A DNA stretch of 46,949 nucleotides from Caryophanon tenue (GCF_001700315.1 NZ_MASJ01000016.1:1-46949); one strand, 5' to 3'. Shown: positions 23,733 to 33,500, numbered from the stretch's first letter. Made by a program: numbers and translations. The notes: a model not told the origin generated them from the sequence alone.

Positions 23733-24653
23733 ATGGGCCATGATCACGCGCATCCACATACGACAAATAAACAGATTTTATGGTGGTCGTTTATCATCAT
23801 TACCGGTTACATGCTCGTGGAGGCAATCGGCGGGATTTTAACGAATAGTTTAGCACTTCTTGCGGATGCTGGGCATATGTTAAGCGATGCCGTGTCACTT
23901 GCCATCGCACTTTTAGCTTTTCAATTTGGTGAAAAGGCTGCGACCACGACAAAAACATTTGGTTATAAACGTTTTGAAATTTTAGCGGCTGCATTTAACG
24001 GTCTTACGTTAATTGTGATTGCCGTGTACATTTTATATGAAGCAGTCGGACGCTTTAACAACCCACCAGACATTGCCACAACGGGTATGTTAATCATTAG
24101 CACAATTGGTTTACTCGTGAATCTATTTGTTGCTTGGATAATGATGCGCGGGGACGTTAAAGGAAATGTTAATATGCGCGGGGCGTTTTTGCATGTCATA
24201 AGTGATTTACTCGGTTCTGTTGGTGCCATCGTTGCGGCTTTATGTATGATTTTTTTCGAATGGGTATGGGCAGATGCAGTAGCGAGTGTAATTGTCGCAG
24301 TGCTTGTATTACGAAGTGGTTTTAGCATTACAAAAACAGCTGCTCACATTTTAATGGAAGGCACACCGCACGACATTGACATGGAACGGATTGCAGCTTT
24401 GCTCGTCGCGCACGAAGCGGTTGAAGCAGTACATGATATTCATATTTGGACGATTACGAGCGGCGTCCACGCGATGAGTGGTCATATTGTTGTTGCGCCT
24501 CATTTAACAGTAGCACAAGCAGAGCGAATTACCGAGCAACTAACGCATCAACTCGCGCACGAAAATATTTCCCATGTGACGCTGCAGTTTGAGACGGCTG
24601 CGCATACGCACGACACCAAACTTCTTTGTCAATTACAGCCGCATGAGCATTAA
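23733..24653 (+). CDS. czcD: Cation diffusion facilitator (Zn/Co/Cd efflux)
   Basis: A 306-residue CDF transporter. The N-terminus is His-rich (GHDHAHPHTTNK). Six membrane helices follow, with the metal-site motifs LADAGHMLSDAVSL in helix 2 and HVISDLLGSVG in helix 5. A cytoplasmic ferredoxin-like domain (AVHDIHIWTITSGVHAMSGHIVV) ends the protein. I start at the ATG at 23733, eight bases after GAAGGAGG; the GTG at 23724 overlaps that site. It exports divalent metal, usually zinc, in exchange for protons. The copper genes begin 60 bp downstream from their own promoter. Confidence 0.92.
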   Translation: MGHDHAHPHTTNKQILWWSFIIITGYMLVEAIGGILTNSLALLADAGHMLSDAVSLAIALLAFQFGEKAATTTKTFGYKRFEILAAAFNGLTLIVIAVYILYEAVGRFNNPPDIATTGMLIISTIGLLVNLFVAWIMMRGDVKGNVNMRGAFLHVISDLLGSVGAIVAALCMIFFEWVWADAVASVIVAVLVLRSGFSITKTAAHILMEGTPHDIDMERIAALLVAHEAVEAVHDIHIWTITSGVHAMSGHIVVAPHLTVAQAERITEQLTHQLAHENISHVTLQFETAAHTHDTKLLCQLQPHEH

Positions 24654-24666
24654 TACAATGCGCTTT

Positions 24667-24687
24667 ACATACCCCTATATGGTATGT
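24667..24687. promoter_or_regulatory. CsoR-type operator upstream of csoR
   Basis: ACATACC, 7 bp (CCTATAT), GGTATGT: perfect inverted repeat with the C-rich left and G-rich right arms of copper operators, 30 bp before the csoR ATG. Confidence 0.75.
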
Positions 24688-24717
24688 TACAGTAAGCGTG
24701 TAAAGGAGGTTGTGCGT

Positions 24718-25038
24718 ATGGAAGAACAAATGACAGCAACACAGCTAGAGGATACGTGTCGCAAAAGTCACCACCCAGAGCATGTGAAAAAAGATTTAAC
24801 AACACGTTTAAATCGAATTGAAGGGCAAATTCGTGGCATTAAAGGCATGATTGAGAAGGATGTGTATTGCGATGATGTCATTACACAGCTTTCTGCGACA
24901 CAATCAGCACTCAATAGTGTAGCAAAATTATTATTAGAAGGTCATGTGAAGGGTTGTGTCGTAGACCGACTTGCAGAGGGTGACGACGCAGTAATTGATG
25001 AACTTTTAATTACGATGCAAAAATTAATGAAAAAATAA
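24718..25038 (+). CDS. csoR: Copper-sensing transcriptional repressor CsoR
   Basis: A 106-residue all-helical repressor of the CsoR/RcnR family. Candidate Cu(I) ligands are Cys51, His76 and Cys80, with the same 25 and 4 spacing as in known CsoR proteins (VYCDDV and EGHVKGC). The region TTRLNRIEGQIRGIKGMIE is the family signature. The ATG follows AAAGGAGG; longer upstream readings enter the operator and czcD. It is 13 bp from copZ and should release the operators at 24667 and 25307 when copper rises. Confidence 0.93.
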   Translation: MEEQMTATQLEDTCRKSHHPEHVKKDLTTRLNRIEGQIRGIKGMIEKDVYCDDVITQLSATQSALNSVAKLLLEGHVKGCVVDRLAEGDDAVIDELLITMQKLMKK

Positions 25039-25051
25039 GGAGCGGTTTTAT

Positions 25052-25255
25052 ATGCAAGAAGTAACATTAAACGTACAAGGGATGTCTTGTGGACATTGTG
25101 TGAAAGCAGTAGAAGATAGCGTAGGCGCATTAGCAGGTGTTCAAACTGTCGCGGTAAACTTAGCAGATGCACAAGTAACAGTTGCATTTGATGAGGCAGT
25201 CACAGTAGATACGATTAAAGAAACGATTGAAGAGCAAGGCTACGATATCGTCTAA
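25052..25255 (+). CDS. copZ: Copper chaperone CopZ
   Basis: A 67-residue single HMA domain: beta-alpha-beta-beta-alpha-beta, with the Cu(I)-binding M-x-C-x-x-C site in QGMSCGHCVKAVE. It carries Cu(I) to the N-terminal HMA domains of CopA in the cytoplasm. AAGGAG precedes the ATG. A hairpin and a second operator separate it from copA. Confidence 0.95.
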   Translation: MQEVTLNVQGMSCGHCVKAVEDSVGALAGVQTVAVNLADAQVTVAFDEAVTVDTIKETIEEQGYDIV

Positions 25256-25261
25256 TGTATA

Positions 25262-25299
25262 AAAGAAGGTGCGCATGTATTGCCGCACTTTTCTTTTTC
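25262..25299 (+). terminator. Hairpin between copZ and copA
   Basis: GTGCG and CGCAC arms, extended by AAGAA/TTTTCTT pairing with wobbles, followed by T-rich sequence. It likely ends the csoR-copZ transcript. Confidence 0.65.
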
Positions 25300-25306
25300 A
25301 AATAAA

Positions 25307-25325
25307 TATACCCCCTTGAGGTATA
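25307..25325. promoter_or_regulatory. CsoR-type operator upstream of copA
   Basis: TATACC, 7 bp (CCCTTGA), GGTATA: the same arm and spacer design as the csoR operator, 13 bp before the copA ATG, giving copA its own copper control. Confidence 0.75.
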
Positions 25326-25338
25326 AGAGGTGAGCAGG

Positions 25339-27741
25339 ATGGCAAAAACAAAAGAAGTAACTCTTCAAATTAGTGGTATGACATGTGCAGCCTGTTCAAC
25401 GCGCATTGAAAAAGTATTGAATAAAATGGACGGTATTGAGCAGGCAAATGTCAATTTAGCACTTGAGAAATCCACGATTCAATATGACGCAGAGAAACTG
25501 GATGTGCTTGCCATAGAAACAAAAATTGATAAGCTCGGTTATGGTGTCGTAAAAGAGAAGTTAGAACTGAATATTACTGGCATGACATGTGCGGCCTGTT
25601 CAACACGTATTGAAAAAGGGTTACAGCGCATGGATGGTATTGATGAGGCCAACGTGAATTTAGCGCTTGAAAAAGCAACGATTGCCTATCATCCAGCAGC
25701 AGTAACACCCGCGGATATTATCGCTAAAATTGATAAGCTTGGTTATGAAGCGACGCAACCAAAACAACAAACACAAGACCATCGTACAGACGCGATTCGT
25801 CGCCAACAAACGAAATTTATGTGGGCATTGATATTATCTTTACCACTATTATGGACAATGGTTGCCCATTTTTCATGGACAAGCTTTTTATATGTACCAG
25901 ATTGGTTAATGAATCCGTGGGTACAAATGGCACTTGCTACACCGGTACAGTTCATCATTGGCTGGCAGTTTTATGTCGGCGCGTATAAAGCTTTGCGTAA
26001 TAAAAGTGCTAATATGGACGTACTCGTTGCAATGGGTACTTCCGCTGCGTACTTTTACAGTGTGTATGAGGCAGTAAATGCAGCGCGACATGACGGGCAT
26101 ATGCCACATTTATATTTTGAAACAAGTGCGGTATTAATTACGCTTATTTTACTGGGGAAATTATTTGAAGCGCGCGCAAAAGGACGTTCTTCAGAGGCGA
26201 TTAAAAAGTTAATGGGGTTACAAGCGACAACCGCGCTTGTAGAAAAACATAATACCGTACAAGAAATACCGCTAGAGCAAGTGAAAATAGGTGATATCGT
26301 TCATGTGAAGCCAGGTGCAAAAGTGCCAGTAGACGGTGTCGTACTAGAAGGTGCAAGTACAGTTGATGAATCGATGTTAACAGGTGAAAGTATGCCAGTG
26401 GATAAACAACGAGGCGACACACTCTACGGGGCAACGATGAATGGAAATGGCTTTTTCAAAATGACCGCACAAAAAGTCGGACGTGATACGGCACTTGCAC
26501 AAATTGTTCAGGTCGTTGAACAAGCACAAAGCTCAAAAGCACCGATACAACGCTTAGCGGATAAAATTTCGGGCATCTTCGTACCGATTGTTGTGGCGAT
26601 TGCAGTGCTCACATTTATTACATGGTTTATGTTTGTGACACCAGGTGACGTGACACAAGCGTTAGAAGTGTTTATTGCCGTACTCGTGATTGCTTGTCCA
26701 TGTGCACTCGGTTTAGCAACACCGACGTCGATTATGGCAGGCTCGGGTCGCGCAGCAGAATACGGTATTTTATTTAAAGGCGGCGAATTTTTAGAGCAAA
26801 CACAGGCCATTGACACCGTGGTCCTAGATAAAACAGGTACCGTCACAAACGGGCAGCCAGTATTAACAGACATTATCGCATCAAAAATGGATGAGGCAGA
26901 ATTGTTAGCGTTTATCGCATCAGCCGAAGCGCAATCTGAACACCCACTTGCACAAGCGATTGTGACGAACGCGAAGGAGCGTCATATCGTACTGAAACAT
27001 GTACAATCCTTTGAAGCGCTTACTGGTTACGGTGTACAAGCGGTTGTTGACGAACAACGTGTATTGATTGGTACACGTGCTTTAATGGATAAGCATCATC
27101 TTTCGTTTGAAGCATTTGAAGTACAAATGACAGCGTTTGAACAGCAAGGCAAAACCGCGATGCTTGTTGCGCTACGTGACGAGCTTGTTGGTATCATTGC
27201 TGTTGCTGATACCGTTAAGGAAACATCAGCGTCCGCCATTCAACGTCTTCACCAAATGGGCATTGAGGTCATTATGCTGACAGGTGACAATGAGCGAACA
27301 GCGCAAGCGATTGCTGCAGAAGTCGGCATTACGAAGGTCATCTCACAAGTATTGCCACAGCAAAAAGCACAGCATATTGAAGCATTACAACAACAAGGGA
27401 AGCGTGTTGCGATGGTAGGGGATGGTATTAATGATGCGCCAGCACTTGCAACGGCACATATCGGCATGGCAATTGGAACGGGCACCGATATTGCAATAGC
27501 TGCAGCGGACGTAACACTCATACAAGGTGATTTAAATAAAATTGCCGATGCGATTTTAATGAGCCGAAAAACTATACGCAATATTAAACAAAATTTATTT
27601 TGGGCATTTGCGTATAATACACTGGGCATTCCGATTGCCGCAATGGGCTTATTGGCGCCTTGGGTAGCGGGTGCAGCAATGGCATTTAGTTCTGTTTCTG
27701 TTGTGGTAAATGCTTTACGATTACAACGGGTGAAATTATAA
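25339..27741 (+). CDS. copA: Copper-exporting P1B-type ATPase
   Basis: An 800-residue heavy-metal ATPase. Two N-terminal HMA domains each carry GMTCAAC (about residues 13-19 and 81-87). Eight membrane helices follow, with the Cu(I) motif C-P-C near residue 453 (IACPCALGLATP). The actuator loop has MLTGES, the phosphorylation motif is DKTGT near 497, then SEHPLAQAI and the hinge GDGINDAPA near 694. It pumps Cu(I) out at the cost of ATP. The ATG at 25339 is eight bases after GAGG; a GTG at 25330 overlaps that site. Domain order and length match Bacillus CopA. Confidence 0.96.
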   Translation: MAKTKEVTLQISGMTCAACSTRIEKVLNKMDGIEQANVNLALEKSTIQYDAEKLDVLAIETKIDKLGYGVVKEKLELNITGMTCAACSTRIEKGLQRMDGIDEANVNLALEKATIAYHPAAVTPADIIAKIDKLGYEATQPKQQTQDHRTDAIRRQQTKFMWALILSLPLLWTMVAHFSWTSFLYVPDWLMNPWVQMALATPVQFIIGWQFYVGAYKALRNKSANMDVLVAMGTSAAYFYSVYEAVNAARHDGHMPHLYFETSAVLITLILLGKLFEARAKGRSSEAIKKLMGLQATTALVEKHNTVQEIPLEQVKIGDIVHVKPGAKVPVDGVVLEGASTVDESMLTGESMPVDKQRGDTLYGATMNGNGFFKMTAQKVGRDTALAQIVQVVEQAQSSKAPIQRLADKISGIFVPIVVAIAVLTFITWFMFVTPGDVTQALEVFIAVLVIACPCALGLATPTSIMAGSGRAAEYGILFKGGEFLEQTQAIDTVVLDKTGTVTNGQPVLTDIIASKMDEAELLAFIASAEAQSEHPLAQAIVTNAKERHIVLKHVQSFEALTGYGVQAVVDEQRVLIGTRALMDKHHLSFEAFEVQMTAFEQQGKTAMLVALRDELVGIIAVADTVKETSASAIQRLHQMGIEVIMLTGDNERTAQAIAAEVGITKVISQVLPQQKAQHIEALQQQGKRVAMVGDGINDAPALATAHIGMAIGTGTDIAIAAADVTLIQGDLNKIADAILMSRKTIRNIKQNLFWAFAYNTLGIPIAAMGLLAPWVAGAAMAFSSVSVVVNALRLQRVKL

Positions 27742-27778
27742 AAAAAGACATATGCGCTCGGGCGCATATGTCTTTTTT
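27741..27778. terminator. Bidirectional terminator between copA and the hydrolase
   Basis: Perfect 17-bp stem (27741-27757 with 27762-27778) around TCGG, with A and T ends serving both convergent genes. Confidence 0.93.
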
Positions 27779-28544
27779 ATTGTGCTTGCAAAAACCTCAG
27801 CGAGATATCGTTAAATTGTTCTGCTTGGTCTACATTACACACATGTCCACTATGTTGAATAACTTTTAGGGAGCTATACGCTTGCGTCTGAACAAGCTTT
27901 TGAACAGGCTGTAAAAACATATAATCCTCCGACCCCATAATATAGAGGGTTGGGATATATGTATCTCGTTCATTGAACATTAACAGTCTTTTCGTCACAG
28001 AGCTTGTTAAAGTTAACCAACGTATAAATTCACGCTGTTGCACTTTCTTCGCTTCTTCAATAAAGAGTGAACGCGATGCCTCATGTACTTTTTTGGGCAT
28101 TAAAATCCACGCAAAGAAGCGGTAAAGCCACATATAGGGTAAAAATCGTTTCCCTAAATTCGCAGCTTTTAATAAAATATTTAAGCGCGGCGTAATTCGA
28201 ATAACAGCGCCCGCTAAAATCATACTATGAATACGTTCTGGATAATGTTCAGCCAGTTGTCGAATTAGAATAGTACCAAGTGAAATCCCAACAAAATGTG
28301 CTTTTTCAATTTTTTCATGGTCTAGGACATCTATAATATCTTTACTTACTAATTCAAACGTATAATACTGTGAGACATGCTTTAATGTAGAGGAACCATG
28401 TCCACGTAAATCGACGACCAATACATTGAACTTTTTTCGATATGCGCGTATTTGGCGATACCAAATAGTTGAGCTACCACCTGCTCCGTGAACAAGTACA
28501 ACCCATTCTTTATGGTCTTGGCTATAAATTTTATAATGTAACAA
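27777..28544 (-). CDS. Alpha/beta hydrolase
   Basis: A 255-residue alpha/beta-hydrolase: oxyanion HGAGGSS, VVDLRGHGSS, nucleophile elbow GISLGT, acid region YIMGSEDYMF and catalytic His in HSGHVCNVDQ. No signal peptide. It starts with TTG six bases after AAGGATGGG. The family covers many esterases and C-C hydrolases, and the isolated position between the copper and osmoprotectant loci gives no hint of substrate. Confidence 0.85.
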   Translation of the reverse strand: MLHYKIYSQDHKEWVVLVHGAGGSSTIWYRQIRAYRKKFNVLVVDLRGHGSSTLKHVSQYYTFELVSKDIIDVLDHEKIEKAHFVGISLGTILIRQLAEHYPERIHSMILAGAVIRITPRLNILLKAANLGKRFLPYMWLYRFFAWILMPKKVHEASRSLFIEEAKKVQQREFIRWLTLTSSVTKRLLMFNERDTYIPTLYIMGSEDYMFLQPVQKLVQTQAYSSLKVIQHSGHVCNVDQAEQFNDISLRFLQAQ

Positions 28545-28697
28545 ACATTACCCATCCTTCAATTCGTGTAGTCAAAAAAACTTGCTATTTTAAGTATATT
28601 GTGAACAATAGATGCTTGTCTATTCATTACAATAGATGTCATGAATTTAACATATTCGTATAAAAATTTAGTAGGAAACGAAACTTTATTTACTAAA

Positions 28698-28722
28698 AAA
28701 CGTACGATTTTCGCTGTGTACG
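28698..28722 (-). terminator. Weak hairpin downstream of opuCD
   Basis: CGTAC and GTACG arms followed on the minus strand by six T. The stem is only five pairs, so this is tentative. Confidence 0.4.
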
Positions 28723-28730
28723 GAAATGTT

Positions 28731-29417
28731 TTACACGACCTTTTTTAAACGTTGTTGGCGTTTCATTGGGTCAAAACGACGTTCTAGCCATCCAAGGCCT
28801 ACATCAACAATAATGGCCATAATCGCGGTTGGAATTGCACCGGCTAAAATAATCGCTGTACCATCTGTTGCATTTGTTCCACGAATAATGATATCGCCTA
28901 AGCCTCCAGCCCCGATAAATGCCCCGATTGCTGTAATCCCAATCGCAATAACGAGTGCAATACGAATGCCAGTAATAATAATCGACAATGATAATGGCAA
29001 CTCAATCATATAAAGTACTTGTTGACGTGTCATACCCATACCACGCCCAGCATCTGTTAAGCTTCTATCAATGGTCATAATGCCTGTATACGTATTTTTA
29101 ATAATCGGTAATAACGAATATAAAAAGACCGTAGCAATGACGGTTGTTTGTCCAAGCCCTAATACAAGCATAATCATCGCCATTAACGCCAGCGCAGGAA
29201 TTGTTTGAATAATATTGGCAAGCGTAATAACGGGTGTGGCAAGCTTGCTATTTTTGGCGATGAAAATCCCAAGTGGAATACCGACGATACATGCTAGTAA
29301 GACACCGTAAATAGAAATTAAAAAATGCGTCGTAAATAAATCTAATACATACAGCCCATTTTCACGAAAATAGTACGTGAACTGCTCCCATGTACTTAAT
29401 TGTGATAAATCTTCCAT
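28731..29417 (-). CDS. opuCD: Osmoprotectant ABC transporter permease, OpuCD-like
   Basis: A 228-residue membrane protein of the glycine betaine/carnitine/choline permease family, with five or six helices. The coupling segment is NTYTGIMTIDRSLTDAGRGMGMTRQQVLY, then LPLSLSIIITGIRIALVIAIGITAIGAFIGAGGLG. It overlaps the substrate-binding gene by one base (TAATG) and is last in the four-gene opuC order. It should pair with OpuCB. Confidence 0.85.
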   Translation of the reverse strand: MEDLSQLSTWEQFTYYFRENGLYVLDLFTTHFLISIYGVLLACIVGIPLGIFIAKNSKLATPVITLANIIQTIPALALMAMIMLVLGLGQTTVIATVFLYSLLPIIKNTYTGIMTIDRSLTDAGRGMGMTRQQVLYMIELPLSLSIIITGIRIALVIAIGITAIGAFIGAGGLGDIIIRGTNATDGTAIILAGAIPTAIMAIIVDVGLGWLERRFDPMKRQQRLKKVV

Positions 29418-30337
29418 TAGTTGCTCGCCTCCTCATCGTTAAAGTAGTTGTGCTCGATTAAAAAATTCTCCGCAACAATAGCAGGTTCCATTAAATTATT
29501 ATCTGCCAGAAAGTTTAATTGCTGCATTTGGTCATTTGAAATTTTTCCAACGAGACGTTCGATGACATCACGCAGTTCAGGCTTTGCTTCTAGTAGTTCA
29601 TTTGTTGCTAATGCACTTGTTTCATATGGTGGGAAGAAATTTAAATCATCTTCTAATACTTTCAAATTGTACGAGGCTATGCGTCCATCAGTCGTATAAC
29701 CAAGTACGACATCAACTTCACCAGCTTGCACCGCATCATACACTAAGCCAATTTGCATCGGATACGTACGTTTAAATTCGAACCCATATTCCTCAACAAA
29801 TGCTTTAAAGCCGTCACCCTCACGATTAAGCCAAGATGTATCAACACCTGCTTCAATATTTTGTGCAATAGCTGCCAAGTCGCTTACTTTTTCGAGATTA
29901 TATTGCGTAGCCATCTCTTGTGTCACCATAAACGCATACGTATTTTCAAAGCCGTATGTGTCAAAGAATGTTTGATTAAACTGCTCGGTAAATGCTTTTT
30001 TAACATAAGCACTTGCTTCTGCGGCATCTTTAATCGGTTCTGCTTGTAACGCACCGGTCAAATCTGTGCCAGTATAACGTGTTGCGGATATATTGGCATC
30101 ACCATTGAGCATTGCTTGATGTAAAACCGTACTCGAACCTAAATTATTAATCATTTCTACTTCTTCATCCGTATAATATTCAATCATATGCTTAAGCATA
30201 TAACCCATAATTTGAGATTCTGTCGTTACAATACTTGCGACTTGAACCGTTTCTGTATTTTCTGCTTGATTTGAGCAACCTATGAGTAGTCCGAGTACTA
30301 ACACGAAACTACTTAAGAATGTCATACTTTTTTTCAT
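29417..30337 (-). CDS. opuCC: Osmoprotectant-binding lipoprotein, OpuCC-like
   Basis: A 306-residue lipoprotein; the signal peptide ends GLLIGC (Cys21). The OpuAC-type binding fold is seen in NLGSSTVLHQAMLNGDANISATRYTGTDLTGAL, DTSWLNREGDGFKAF, MQIGLVYDAVQAGEVDVVLGYTTDGRI and FFPPYETSALA, which contribute the aromatic cage for quaternary ammonium ligands. The start is ATG 30337 after GAGGCGGAAC; longer readings run into opuCB. Ligand range (betaine, choline, carnitine) is not predictable by eye. Confidence 0.85.
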   Translation of the reverse strand: MKKSMTFLSSFVLVLGLLIGCSNQAENTETVQVASIVTTESQIMGYMLKHMIEYYTDEEVEMINNLGSSTVLHQAMLNGDANISATRYTGTDLTGALQAEPIKDAAEASAYVKKAFTEQFNQTFFDTYGFENTYAFMVTQEMATQYNLEKVSDLAAIAQNIEAGVDTSWLNREGDGFKAFVEEYGFEFKRTYPMQIGLVYDAVQAGEVDVVLGYTTDGRIASYNLKVLEDDLNFFPPYETSALATNELLEAKPELRDVIERLVGKISNDQMQQLNFLADNNLMEPAIVAENFLIEHNYFNDEEASN

Positions 30338-30348
30338 ATCGTTCCGCC

Positions 30349-30984
30349 TCATCTCTCTACTTTTAATCCTTTTGGTGTTACCCAAATTTCTACTTTTGAC
30401 AACACAAAATCAGTTAATAATGCTAAAACCGTAACTAAAATCGCACCGCCTATAATTAAGTTCGTTTGGTATAAATTTAAGCCATTAAAAATAAAATCAC
30501 CTAATCCACCTGCGCCAATATAAGACGCTAATGTCGCCCATGCAATTACATATACTGCAGATAAGCGAATACCTGCCATAATGATTGGAATGGCAAGCGG
30601 TAGCTCGACAAGACGAATCGACTGCATCGTTGTCATCCCCATACTTGTCCCAGCATTGCGTAAATCTTTACTTACCGATTGCATCCCAATATACGTATTA
30701 TTTAAAATGGGCAATAACGTGTAAATAAATAGCGCTACAATTGCTGGCACTTTTCCGACGCCTAAAAAAGGAATCATCATGGCTAAAATCGCAAGTGAAG
30801 GCAATGTTTGAAAAACACTTGTAATGGCCAGTACGACTTTCGCAATGCGCTTCGTCTTGGATAATAAAATTCCTAAAGGAATCGCAACGATTGCACCTAA
30901 GGCTAATGCGATTAATGAAATATAAAGGTGCTCCCACGTTTTTAATACAATGTCACTGCTGTTTTGTGTGAAGAACTCAATCAT
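30349..30984 (-). CDS. opuCB: Osmoprotectant ABC transporter permease, OpuCB-like
   Basis: A 211-residue permease related to Opu[49 protein letters not shown] is the coupling region, and [23 protein letters not shown]-type sequence follows. GAGGAGG precedes the ATG, which overlaps the opuCA stop (ATGA). Confidence 0.85.
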   Translation of the reverse strand: MIEFFTQNSSDIVLKTWEHLYISLIALALGAIVAIPLGILLSKTKRIAKVVLAITSVFQTLPSLAILAMMIPFLGVGKVPAIVALFIYTLLPILNNTYIGMQSVSKDLRNAGTSMGMTTMQSIRLVELPLAIPIIMAGIRLSAVYVIAWATLASYIGAGGLGDFIFNGLNLYQTNLIIGGAILVTVLALLTDFVLSKVEIWVTPKGLKVER

Positions 30985-32150
30985 TGTCGTTCCTCCTCAC
31001 TCATATGGTTAACGAGCAGGGCATTTTCCTCTTGCTCATCGCCCCAAATCGTGTCATAAATTGTATCGACGATGTTGGCGCGCGTGATTAAACCAATTAA
31101 TTGATGTTTATCATTAACGACTGGAATGTTTTGTAAATTGCGTTTTAAAATACGGCGTACTGTATCTTGCAGTTTCGCACCTGTTTTGACATAAACGACC
31201 TCACGCTGAATCACTTCATCAATGCTTTGGTGATTGCGTTGTGGTCCTGTAAAGCTATCGACATTTAAGTAACCGAGAAGTCGCTCATTTGCATCGGTTA
31301 CAAATAATGTGTCAACACGTTTGGATACCATGAGTCGAAGCGCTTCATCTAAACTTTTTTCAACGGTAATCGAAATTGGACGAATCATTACTTCATCAAC
31401 CGTTTTAATGCTTGGTTTTTGTTGGAGGAGACGATGAGAGCCGATAAAATCACGGACAAACGCATTCGCGGGGTTTGTTAAAATATTGTCCGGTGTATCA
31501 AACTGCACCACTTTGCCGTCATGCATAATACAAATACGGTCTGCTAGTTTAATCGCTTCATCCATATCATGGGTGACGAAAATAACCGTTTTTCCTAAGC
31601 GTATTTGTAAATCTTTCATTAAGTCTTGTAATGTGTCACGTGTAATCGGGTCAAGCGCACCAAATGGCTCATCCATTAAAATAATATCTTGGTTTGCAGC
31701 AAGGGCACGAATAACGCCGATACGTTGCTGCTGTCCTCCTGAAAGTTGCGCAGGGTACATATCTAAGTAAGAGGTCGGCAAATTAACAAGTTCGATTAAA
31801 CGCTCTGCCGTTTCGTCTTTTTGCTGTTTTTCCCATTTTAAAAGTTTCGGAACAAGTGTAATATTATCGCGAATAGTCATATGGGGCATTAAGCCAATTT
31901 GTTGAATGACATAGCCAATTTGCCGACGTAATTGAACCGCATTGACTGTCGATAAATCTTTGCCGTTGAGTAAAATTTTGCCACTAGTTGGTTCGACCAT
32001 GCGATTAATCATGCGAAGAGCAGTTGTTTTGCCGCTCCCACTCGTTCCAATAAACGCAATAAATTCGCCTTGCTCGATATCAAGGCTAATGTTATCGACC
32101 GCGTTTTTACCGCCTCGATACGTTTTCGTTAAATTTTGAATGGATAACAT
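30981..32150 (-). CDS. opuCA: Osmoprotectant ABC transporter ATPase with CBS domains, OpuCA-like
   Basis: A 389-residue protein. Residues 1-240 are the ATPase: Walker [11 protein letters not shown]-loop [10 protein letters not shown], signature [15 protein letters not shown], Walker [14 protein letters not shown], switch [13 protein letters not shown]. The C-terminal 130 residues hold two CBS repeats ([22 protein letters not shown] and [20 protein letters not shown]), which sense ionic strength in OpuA relatives. It is the first gene of the operon, with AAAGGAG nine bases before the ATG. Osmotic control is expected from the family; the promoter is not obvious in the 249-bp upstream gap. Confidence 0.9.
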   Translation of the reverse strand: MLSIQNLTKTYRGGKNAVDNISLDIEQGEFIAFIGTSGSGKTTALRMINRMVEPTSGKILLNGKDLSTVNAVQLRRQIGYVIQQIGLMPHMTIRDNITLVPKLLKWEKQQKDETAERLIELVNLPTSYLDMYPAQLSGGQQQRIGVIRALAANQDIILMDEPFGALDPITRDTLQDLMKDLQIRLGKTVIFVTHDMDEAIKLADRICIMHDGKVVQFDTPDNILTNPANAFVRDFIGSHRLLQQKPSIKTVDEVMIRPISITVEKSLDEALRLMVSKRVDTLFVTDANERLLGYLNVDSFTGPQRNHQSIDEVIQREVVYVKTGAKLQDTVRRILKRNLQNIPVVNDKHQLIGLITRANIVDTIYDTIWGDEQEENALLVNHMSEEERQ

Positions 32151-32399
32151 ACTGTCACGCTCCTTTATGACTTACGTGTATTTGGAGATGCACGTGAATA
32201 CGTATGCAATATGTAAGAAATGAAATAGGAATTCAGGTAGAAGAATTGCATGATGTACGAGGTAACATCTACAAATAACGCAGTAACGTATACATTCCCT
32301 CAATAATTGGAAAATAAACATATTTAAAGGTAAAATGGTATAACTATGGAATAATCTATATAGATATTTGGAAGCAATAAAGAAAGGAATGTGAAATAG

Positions 32400-33002
32400 A
32401 TGGACTATGAAGTTAGTACATTTGAACACCTACAGCAAGAATCATTTACGCAAGGTGTTTGTATTCGACATGAAACCATTACAGGAGCTCGTTTTGAACA
32501 ATTGATGATGTATGATGTTGTATTTGAAAACTGTCATTTTATCGACTGTATTTTTGAAAACATATCTTGCAACGATACGATATTCCGCCATTGTGAATTC
32601 TCAAGTTGTTACATAAATGGTGGCTCGATCTATCGTACACAGTGGGTGAATTGTAAGCTAATAGGAGCGGTTTTTGATGAGGTTTCATTTGAATATGTCG
32701 TATGGATGCAATGTTTCGGCAATGATGCATCTTTTGCTAAAAGTACATTTGAGCATACGACTTTTTCGAATTGTACTTTAGGTCACGCTAATTTTTCTTA
32801 TGTACAGCAGCACAATTTACAATTTACCGCTAGTGATTTAGAGCACGCGAACTTTACTGAAACATCACTTGCAGGCATTGATTTTCGAACTGTTCACTTC
32901 ACAACGTTACATGTTACAAAGGAGAAAGTGGCAGGATGTACTATTACAGCTGAGCAAGCACCAGTTTTTCTATCATTACTAGGCATATCATTAAATGTCT
33001 GA
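32400..33002 (+). CDS. Pentapeptide-repeat protein
   Basis: A 200-residue soluble protein. From about residue 30 to 175 nearly every fifth position is F, L or similar, preceded two residues earlier by A, C or S (FENCHFIDCIFENISCNDTI then FRHCEFSSC; later FSNCTLGHANFSYV and LEHANFTETSLAGIDF). This predicts a right-handed quadrilateral beta-helix. Cys at several turns is notable. Qnr-type topoisomerase protectors share the fold, as do many proteins of unknown role. GAAAGGAA precedes the ATG. It stands alone. Confidence 0.88.
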   Translation: MDYEVSTFEHLQQESFTQGVCIRHETITGARFEQLMMYDVVFENCHFIDCIFENISCNDTIFRHCEFSSCYINGGSIYRTQWVNCKLIGAVFDEVSFEYVVWMQCFGNDASFAKSTFEHTTFSNCTLGHANFSYVQQHNLQFTASDLEHANFTETSLAGIDFRTVHFTTLHVTKEKVAGCTITAEQAPVFLSLLGISLNV

Positions 33003-33090
33003 AAGGCAAAAGGATAAACTGCCTATTATAATAGTAGAAACTCAAAATATCATCGGTATTTTCGATAAAATCGGCAACAATCCATAATAA

Positions 33091-33125
33091 AAAAACTAGC
33101 TGACACTTGTGTCAGCTAGCTTAAA
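33091..33125. terminator. Terminator between pentapeptide and heme monooxygenase genes
   Basis: CTAGCTGACAC (33096-33106) pairs perfectly with GTGTCAGCTAG (33109-33119); on the minus strand seven T follow, ending the monooxygenase transcript. Confidence 0.88.
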
Positions 33126-33130
33126 AATTT

Positions 33131-33457
33131 TTATTTGACAAGTGTTGCAACTAAATCTGCGACAACAATTTGGTTGCTAAGAATAGGTGATTGATCTTGT
33201 CCGTCTGACGTTTTTGCGACATCACGTTTATGTGAGTTTTTAAAATCGTCAGAATTACGCCACGCTTCAAAATGCTCATATGTATCCCAAAACATCATAA
33301 CGTTTAACTCGTCGTGCTCTTCTGCTTTTGAACAAACATTTACCTCAATTTTATGAAACCCGTCCCAATTTAATAAAGATTGGTCAGATACGAATGCTGG
33401 CGCCATACGTGTAGCGAAGCCCTTTTTAACAGTGAATCGGTTTGCAACTGTAATCAT
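33131..33457 (-). CDS. Heme-degrading monooxygenase, IsdG family
   Basis: A 108-residue ferredoxin-like ABM-fold protein. The IsdG catalytic trio is present at nearly the same numbers as in S. aureus IsdG: Asn6 (VANRFTV), Trp66 (FEAWRNSD) and His76 (NSHKRD). SPILSNQIVVADL also matches the family end. These enzymes open heme to free iron in the cytoplasm. The ATG at 33457 is eight bases after GGAGG; an ATG 15 bases upstream overlaps that site. A Fur box lies upstream, and it is divergent from a heme-type ABC transporter. Confidence 0.9.
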   Translation of the reverse strand: MITVANRFTVKKGFATRMAPAFVSDQSLLNWDGFHKIEVNVCSKAEEHDELNVMMFWDTYEHFEAWRNSDDFKNSHKRDVAKTSDGQDQSPILSNQIVVADLVATLVK

Positions 33458-33500
33458 GTTTAATTCCTCCATTTTTTTATGTAATAGTTCCTCTTTTATT

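Noticed and set aside
32151-32399. Conserved operator for the opuC operon
   Set aside because: I see only scattered ACGTG/CACGT pairs and AT-rich sequence; no convincing promoter or known binding site in this 249-bp gap.
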